From JBLNDG01 sp050261415 (GTDB lineage Bacteria > Bacillota > Clostridia > Lutisporales > Lutisporaceae), in contig JBLNDG010000126.1 of NCBI GenBank assembly GCA_050261415.1, forward strand, positions 1 through 12,383: 12,383 nt of DNA, read 5' to 3'. A model generated the notes under the pieces. The model ran no database searches and had not been told where the DNA came from. It saw only the letters and a program-made list of their open reading frames with translations. This document shows, piece by piece, positions 8,058 through 12,383 of the stretch. Numbering within the stretch: position 1 is the stretch's first letter; each line of letters starts with the position of its first letter. A program made the position numbers and the translations under genes.

Positions 8058-8627
8058 CTATATATTGTTTGCCCTATTATTCCTGTTTTTATCTAACCTT
8101 TTTACCTTAGTTTCATCAAGTTCCTTCCTTGTCTTCAAAAGCTCTATCTGATTCTCAAACAGCTTTCCCTGTAAATCGTTGATGGTCTCCTTCGATACAT
8201 CAAGCTCACATTTCAAATCTCTAAGCTCTTCCTGGGCTTTAGCCCATTCCCTGCTTATTTTTCCAAGCTCTATCTGGGTCTTGGTATATTCGCTCTGCAT
8301 TTTTGTATATTGCTCTTTAATTGCCTCAAGCTCTTGCCTGAGTTCGTTCAGTTCCTCAAAGGGCCTTTGCATTTCTCCCTGTATCTGATCAAGCTTTTCT
8401 ACAGTTTCAGAATATTGCTCCTGTGTTTTGTAAAGTGCATCCGCCATATTCAGGGCAGTAAGCACAGCAACCATTGTTGAGTTATATCTGGAATTACCCT
8501 TTGCAATCTCTTTCATGATTGCATCAACCTTATCCGCCAAACCCTGCACATATTCTTCTGAGTTTTCTGCAAGCATCACATATTCCGTACCGAATATATT
8601 AACTCCTATTTTCTTTTTCTCGGACAT
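8058..8627 (-). CDS. zapA: ZapA-type cell division protein with long coiled-coil tail
   Basis: A 189-residue protein. Residues 5-85 match the ZapA fold: KIGVNIFGTEYVM, then a helix with MAVLTALNMADAL-like sequence at about 52-65. ZapA binds FtsZ in the cytoplasm and promotes bundling and stability of the division ring. The family is usually about 85-135 residues. Here a further stretch of about 100 residues (about 68-180) is rich in E, K, Q and L with heptad-like spacing, predicting a long coiled coil, and it ends in a basic Asn/Arg tail. The ATG at 8625-8627 is preceded by AAAGGAG nine bases upstream. It is the first intact gene of the left-hand group. In many Clostridia zapA follows pheST and precedes a U32 gene. 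The U32 neighbour is kept here, but pheST is not upstream. Confidence 0.9.
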   Translation of the reverse strand: MSEKKKIGVNIFGTEYVMLAENSEEYVQGLADKVDAIMKEIAKGNSRYNSTMVAVLTALNMADALYKTQEQYSETVEKLDQIQGEMQRPFEELNELRQELEAIKEQYTKMQSEYTKTQIELGKISREWAKAQEELRDLKCELDVSKETINDLQGKLFENQIELLKTRKELDETKVKRLDKNRNNRANNI

Positions 8628-8746
8628 ATATTACAACTCCTTTTGGATCGAGAAAGTATTTTCAGGTGTATCATTAATATATTCTTTAAAAATCCATTTT
8701 TTCCTTCATTATCTTGCATATTAACAAAAATATTATGGTTCTGGCT
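8628..8746. other. Upstream region of zapA, no gene
   Basis: This 119-base AT-rich gap lies between the end of the ABC permease remnant and zapA. It should hold the zapA promoter if zapA is not read from upstream. Possible -10-like hexamers exist (GATAAT and TATATT on the minus strand), but none has a convincing -35 at 16-18 bases. No clear terminator hairpin is seen. Confidence 0.3.
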
Positions 8747-9124
8747 TTATTCTCCCCATATTACCTCGAATGTATCAATTGCTGCAGCTTTTACAACAGG
8801 GTACAGTCCGCTTGCAACTCCTGCCACAGCAGAGGCAAACAGTGTAAGAGCCATTATATTGAAGGTCAAAACAGCTTTGACATTTATGAAACTGCCGATA
8901 ATGCTTCCCGCTATAATTCCTGCTGCCATACCCAATAATCCGCAGATAATACAAATAGCCAGCGATTTGAACATTACCACATACTGGATCTCCCTTATAC
9001 CTGCCCCGTAAAGTTTATAAAAGCCTATTTCTTTTTTTCTTTCTGATAATGACAACAGCATCAGGTTCATTATACCGATACAGCCTATAATTAAAGATAC
9101 TACGGAAATAGCAATTGAAAAAGC
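8747..9124 (-). pseudogene. MacB/FtsX-type ABC permease remnant (last three membrane segments)
   Basis: About 125 residues matching the C-terminal end of a MacB-like permease. The segment after the external domain is present: IIGCIGIMNLMLLSLSERKKEIG, quoted here as its core IGIMNLMLLS and ERKKEIG, then GAGIREI, and two more hydrophobic segments before a stop. An intact member has an N-terminal membrane segment and a large external domain of about 200 residues first, and both are missing. The reading frame runs without interruption from the ATPase remnant (joined at about 9124/9125), which indicates a deletion that removed the ATPase tail and permease front together. There is no start codon or ribosome binding site of its own at the junction. 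It is almost certainly not functional as a transporter half. Confidence 0.8.
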
Positions 9125-9791
9125 AAGAGTTATAACCCTGCTTTGTTCCTGCTGCGGAAGAGCATTCTCTTCTGTCAGTACAATCACTGAAATGCCATCC
9201 TGATTGAGACCATACAGCAGCTTCATAAATTCTTCCTTTGGTTTAGGCTCTAAGGCTGCTACAGGATCATCCGCCAGTATCATTGCCGGTGTATTTACAA
9301 CCGCCCTCGCGAGGGAGACCAGTTGTTTCTGGTATTCACTCAATTGGCTGACCTTTACATCAATCAAGTTTTCTATGCCTGTCCTTTTTTGCTGCCGCAT
9401 CCATTCTCTCCTGCTTCTCCCTGATGGATATGCTTTTGCCAAGCATTGGCAGCTCCATATTCTCGGCAACAGTTTTGCTGTCAAGCAAATTGAAGTTCTT
9501 GAACAAGTAACCTATTTTGTTCATTCTTATGCGGTCAAGGTCAGCATCCTTTGCCAATGAAATATCCTCATAGTCAAACATATATTTTCCTGATGAAGGG
9601 CGTTCAAGACAGCCGACAAGGTTAAAAAATACATTCTTTTGCTTTCCGCTGAGGCCATGTATGATTACAAACTCACCTTGTATAATTCTGATGTTGGCAT
9701 TTTCTACCGCTTCCTTCGCAACTGTGCCCTGCAAGTATGTTTTACTCAGGTTTTCAGTCCAAATGAGGACTCTGGATTCTTTTGAAATCAT
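9125..9791 (-). pseudogene. LolD/MacB-type ABC ATPase remnant, frameshifted and with altered catalytic motifs
   Basis: The fold is recognisable from GCLERPSSG and IGYLFKNFNLL through LARAVVNTPAMILADDP. Each catalytic motif is altered. Walker A reads GLSGKQKN (46-53, expected GxSGSGKS), the Q-loop Gln is Lys (98), the signature is LSEYQ for LSGGQ, the Walker B glutamate is Asp (ADDP for ADEP), and the H-loop His is replaced (LTEEN for VTHD). The first part (143 residues) is out of frame with the rest. Removing one A from the A6 run at 9385-9390 joins them smoothly as MDAAAK then RTGIENLID. The ATG at 9789-9791 has GGAGG upstream. It is followed in frame by the permease remnant. An intact member would power export or lipoprotein release, but this one could not hydrolyse ATP normally. 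Confidence 0.8.
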
Positions 9792-9793
9792 AT

Positions 9794-9958
9794 TTACTCA
9801 TACCTCCAGCCCCATATCCTTACTGAGCCTTTTTCCTGCATATCTTCCGGAGGATTAACGATATATTTGTCGCCCTTAATTAAACCTTCCAGTATTTCCA
9901 CTTCAAAGCTTGTTTCAACCCCTGTCCTTACAGGTATTTTGGTTGCCATGTCATCCTT
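9794..9958 (-). pseudogene. HlyD-type membrane fusion protein, C-terminal remnant
   Basis: About 54 residues matching the very end of a periplasmic-adaptor (membrane fusion) protein: ATKIPVRTGVE, then EVEILEGLIKGDKYIVNPPE and a short GSVRIW tail. Intact proteins of this class are about 350-450 residues and work with MacB-type permeases, which fits the next gene. The N-terminal membrane anchor, hairpin and lipoyl parts are missing. The remnant is joined in frame to a truncated M28 peptidase region at about 9956-9961, so one deletion seems to have removed the end of the peptidase and the front of this gene. It ends two bases before the ATG of the ATPase remnant, as expected for operon neighbours. 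Confidence 0.72.
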
Positions 9959-11506
9959 TATTACTTCATCCTTAAGCTTCTCGTCAGTTCCCGGAATAAT
10001 GCCTACAACACTTTTACTTTTGGGATTATCGTACTTATCAAAGCTAACTGTAAGGTTTATTTTCATATCCGACTTTCTTAAAAGCTCGTCCCCTTTGTTC
10101 GAGGATATTGCTATGTTAAGTATGGGATCTTTTATGTTCGCCAGGCGGTCAATCGTTTCTTTTTTTTGCAATATCCTTGCTTTCCCACCTTGAGGTATAT
10201 ACAAGTGCTTTGGGTCGTATAGCGTTGTTTATGACCCCTACAAACCGCATAAACAGTATATCGTTCAAACCTCTTGTGTCAATTAGCATGACCTTTCCAT
10301 GGAAGTTTTGGTACCAGCTGTCGTCGAACATGTACCTGCTCAGGTCTTCTATTGTCACATACTCAAGCTCATATGTACCGTAAATTCTCTGCGGTGTTGT
10401 TATTGAATAATCTTTTCTGAATATTGATTCGATAGTTCCCGAAATCTCACTGCTGACCTTCATGGTTGAGTCCTTTATATTAAAAGCGCTTTCCATATCA
10501 TACTCATGTATGTATGTCCCGTCATATGGCTGTACCCCGTATGCCTTTAACCTTTCAGAAATCATTTCCGCTATTTTGCCATTCTTTCCGCTGCCTGCCC
10601 TCCTGCCTTCATACTCCGGGCTGGAAAGCCAGTCCATCGTATTGAATGCTTCCACATAATCAAACTTATAGGGGCTCCTTCCGTGGGGGAAGAATATTAT
10701 CAGCAGTACAACCCCATAAAAGGCTAGTTTTCTTCTTACACTTGCCCTGTATACCTCTATATTCCTAATCTCATATATAAGCCTTAACGGTGACAGAAAG
10801 GACGGTATCCCCCTTATCCATGTAATGACCCTTGAATTCCTCTTATCAAACTCCAGCCTTAAACCTTCGCCCAACAGGTTGAAGCCTATAATACCTACGG
10901 AGAAGGCTATTGCAGGGTATAAAACAAAACAATCCATACCTTACCGATTGCTATTTCTCCTTCTATGAAATCCTCGTTCAGTATTTCTTCAACCTTTTCC
11001 TTTAGAAGGTTGGCAAGCTTGCTCCAGCCGAATATTATGAGCACATAGCTTACTATAACCGTAGGTTCCTTGAACAAGTCTGCAACCAGCTTTATCCTGG
11101 TAAGCAGCAAAGTCACTACTATAAGCGGGAATGCGCTGAATAAAATATTGAATTGCTTTATAATCCAGATTGAGAACCTGTTTTTATAGCCTGCCAGTAT
11201 TGCAAGAGGCAGGGAAATCAAAAGCCTCCCAATTGCCACAAAAAATGCGGTGAATAAAGTAAGCTTGCAGCCATAGAATGCAAGACTCCGCATATCCCTG
11301 CCGATAACATCGGTACCCCATGGGTACTCGGGACAGGGTTCTACCGGCGGCGCAAAAAGGTTTATCTTTCAATCTATGAATATGAATTGCGCCCTCTCAG
11401 TTCCATAAGGGTCGGAGGGTGTGAAAATTTCCGGATAAATGCTTGCAATCAGCAGGAATGAAACAACAATAATACCCAAAATAAGAGGATAGTTCAGCTT
11501 CTTCAT
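9959..11506 (-). pseudogene. oppC: oppC-type peptide permease fused to an M28-peptidase-like domain, broken
   Basis: The start ATG (11504-11506) has AAGGAGG upstream. The first 45 residues hold one membrane segment and end at an in-frame TGA (11369-11371). The same frame then continues with PPVEPCPEYPWGTDVIGRD, the OppC hallmark, and further membrane segments to the EAA-loop-like FIEGEIAIGK. About 70 residues of the normal permease are then missing, and the frame changes near 10937. It resumes at YPAIAF and FNLLGEGLRLEFD, the usual OppC end. Without a break it runs through a linker, a new membrane segment (LAFYGVVLLIIFF) and the start of an M28 peptidase: SPEYEGRRAGSGKNGK, a PA-like region and VVGIIPGTDEKLKDE. 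One extra A in an A8 run (10160-10167) shifts the frame once more. The zinc-binding catalytic part is gone. OppC normally forms half of an oligopeptide import channel. Confidence 0.8.
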
Positions 11507-11796
11507 AGGCTTTCCTCCTTAAGAGGCTTTACAGCAATTGATCTTACAAGTTTGAAAGCTGTGTCCAGCACAATAGCAAGAAGAATTCCTCCCAGAAGCA
11601 GCTTGATCGAATTGGGCATAATATCCGTCACAAGGTAGTTTAGTGATTGATTATCCCTTCCTGCCCTTCCGAGGTCAAGCTGCAGCAATGAGGACAATAT
11701 TTTCCCCGACAAGTTTACAAGCATATTTCTCAATTCATAACCCTCTCTATGAACAGCTTGTATCAAGCAAATGGCACGCTGTCCTGTGATCTGCAT
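11503..11796 (-). pseudogene. oppB: oppB-type peptide permease remnant with internal deletion
   Basis: 97 residues. The region around LLQLDLGRAGRDNQSLNYLV and IMPNSIKLLL matches the OppB stretch after the external loop (DLGxS, then the TLxL-type membrane segment). The N-terminal membrane segment, the EAA loop and most later membrane segments are missing, compared with about 305-330 residues in intact proteins. The last residues end in a TGA that overlaps the oppC ATG (ATGA), so the C-terminus and the coupling to oppC look original and the loss is internal. The ATG at 11794-11796 may be fortuitous, since the preceding sequence does not resemble an OppB start. It lies 26 bases after the truncated ATPase gene. 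Confidence 0.72.
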
Positions 11797-11822
11797 TCAC
11801 ATCCTGTATAAAGGGCCTTTTC

Positions 11823-12323
11823 TCACTGCATTATTCCAATTCTCTGACGCTGCCCGCCGCTGAACTCGTGAGGAAATTTTTTCCCGTCCTTTTCACTTAA
11901 CCCAACAAGGTTCAGCAGCCTTTTGACTTCTTTTCCGTAATCATATTTGAATACAATTTTATGTATGCTTAATGGCTCTGACAGAATATCTTCCACCGTC
12001 ATTTTAGGGTCCATGGCTGAATAGGGATTCTGAAATACTACCTGAATATCCTTCCTTATAGCCCTCAATTCCTTGGTGGAAATATCATTGATATCCCTGC
12101 CTTCAAGGTAAATCTCCCCTGATGTCGGCTTAATAAGCCTCAAAATGAGCCTTCCTGTAATGGATTTGCCACACCCGCTCTCCCCAACCAGTCCAAGAGT
12201 CTCTCCCTCAAATATATCGAAGGATACTCCATCGACGGCTTTTACATAATTCTTTTCTAATCCGAGTCTTGAGTTCATTTCAAAATGTTTGACCAGATCC
12301 TTGACCTCAATTATCTTGTTCAC
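11823..12323 (-). pseudogene. oppF: oppF-type peptide ABC transporter ATPase, truncated after the signature motif
   Basis: 166 residues, about half of the usual 310-330. The front half is in good condition: Walker A GESGCGKS, Q-loop VFQNPYSAMDP, and signature FSGGQRQRIGI. The frame then reads MQ and stops where ARAL and the Walker B region should follow. Walker B, D-loop, H-loop and the C-terminal Opp/Dpp extension are missing, so ATP hydrolysis is not expected. The GTG start (12321-12323) has GGGGGTGG six to seven bases upstream. In intact systems this subunit pairs with OppD to drive OppB/OppC. No OppD is in the window. The intact front motifs suggest a more recent loss than in the LolD-type ATPase at 9125-9791. 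Confidence 0.82.
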
Positions 12324-12346
12324 GGCAATCCACCCCCTTTTTTTAT

Positions 12347-12380
12347 ATTATCAGAAAATAACGAATTTTTAACTGATAAT
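12347..12380. repeat. Palindrome upstream of the oppF remnant
   Basis: ATTATCAG (12347-12354) and CTGATAAT (12373-12380) form an 8-bp inverted repeat. Inside it AAAAT and ATTTT can extend the pairing. It lies 24 bases upstream of the oppF start on the minus strand. It could be an operator or the end of a transcript. The minus-strand GATAAT within it resembles a -10 box, but no good -35 lies at 16-18 bases. The window ends three bases beyond it. Confidence 0.45.
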
Positions 12381-12383
12381 TGT

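Noticed and set aside
8628..8746. A sigma-A promoter upstream of zapA
   Set aside because: Candidate -10 boxes lack a matching -35 at proper spacing in this AT-rich stretch, so no specific site could be supported.
9385..9391. A AAA AAG slippery heptamer in the ATPase remnant as a programmed -1 frameshift site
   Set aside because: The -1 frame meets a TAG within a few codons. Joining to the rest of the ATPase needs the +1 frame, and the catalytic motifs are degenerate, so simple decay is more likely.
9951..9973. TCATCCTT direct repeats at the M28/fusion-protein junction as deletion end points
   Set aside because: Both copies are still present 15 bases apart and both fall within plausible coding sequence. 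A deletion between repeats would normally leave one copy.
11369..11371. TGA in the oppC-type gene as a selenocysteine or recoded codon
   Set aside because: OppC proteins have no selenocysteine, no suitable hairpin was seen after the codon, and TGA ends other genes in this window normally.
11184..11372. A 62-residue minus-strand frame opposite phase to the oppC remnant
   Set aside because: The same bases in the neighbouring frame encode the OppC hallmark with WGTD and GRD, so this is an out-of-frame shadow.
11791..11832. CTGCATT direct repeats (11791-11797 and 11826-11832) as an insertion footprint between the oppF and oppB remnants
   Set aside because: A 7-base repeat is easily due to chance, the sequence between has no inverted ends, and the oppF truncation is explained by a deletion.

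Overview
The window reads as chromosomal DNA of a low-to-moderate GC Firmicute of the class Clostridia. This is inferred from the protein families (MutS2 with a Smr tail, long ZapA, U32/DUF3656 protein, OmpR-type two-component pair), AGGAGG-type ribosome binding sites, frequent TTG/GTG starts and overall composition. Nothing in the sequence names the species. Every convincing gene lies on the minus strand, so transcription runs from right to left.

Right part (about 8747-12323): the remains of two adjacent ABC transporter operons. In transcription order they are a truncated oppF-type ATPase, an oppB-type permease with an internal deletion, an oppC-type permease fused in the same frame to an M28-peptidase-like domain, the C-terminal tail of an HlyD-type membrane fusion protein, a LolD/MacB-type ATPase with all its catalytic motifs altered, and the last three membrane segments of a MacB/FtsX-type permease. 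The damage consists of one in-frame TGA, two apparent single-A insertions in poly-A runs, one out-of-frame junction and at least five internal deletions. Between the lesions the protein family signatures are still easy to read. I see no complete transporter in this part.

Middle and left part (287-8627): six intact, closely spaced genes. They are zapA (FtsZ-ring accessory protein), a U32/DUF3656 protein of the RlhA type, an OmpR-family response regulator, its membrane histidine kinase, mutS2 and a DUF523/TudS-like protein. The regulator and kinase overlap by ATGA, and the other gaps from the U32 gene onward are 16 to 58 bases. Shine-Dalgarno positions move three starts inward from the longest open frame (mutS2, response regulator, U32). 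A terminator-like hairpin follows the DUF523 gene.

The intergenic DNA between zapA and the U32 gene holds a long imperfect inverted repeat whose arms are built from a CACGGAA/CACTGAA unit repeated about every 10 bases. It looks like a member of a dispersed repeat family. The first 229 bases contain two small hairpins and no gene I can identify. I found no tRNA, rRNA, CRISPR array, transposase or phage gene.

I did not find a clearly new working system. The most distinctive item is the oppC-M28 peptidase fusion, which suggests that an intact relative elsewhere may couple peptide cleavage at the cell surface to peptide uptake.
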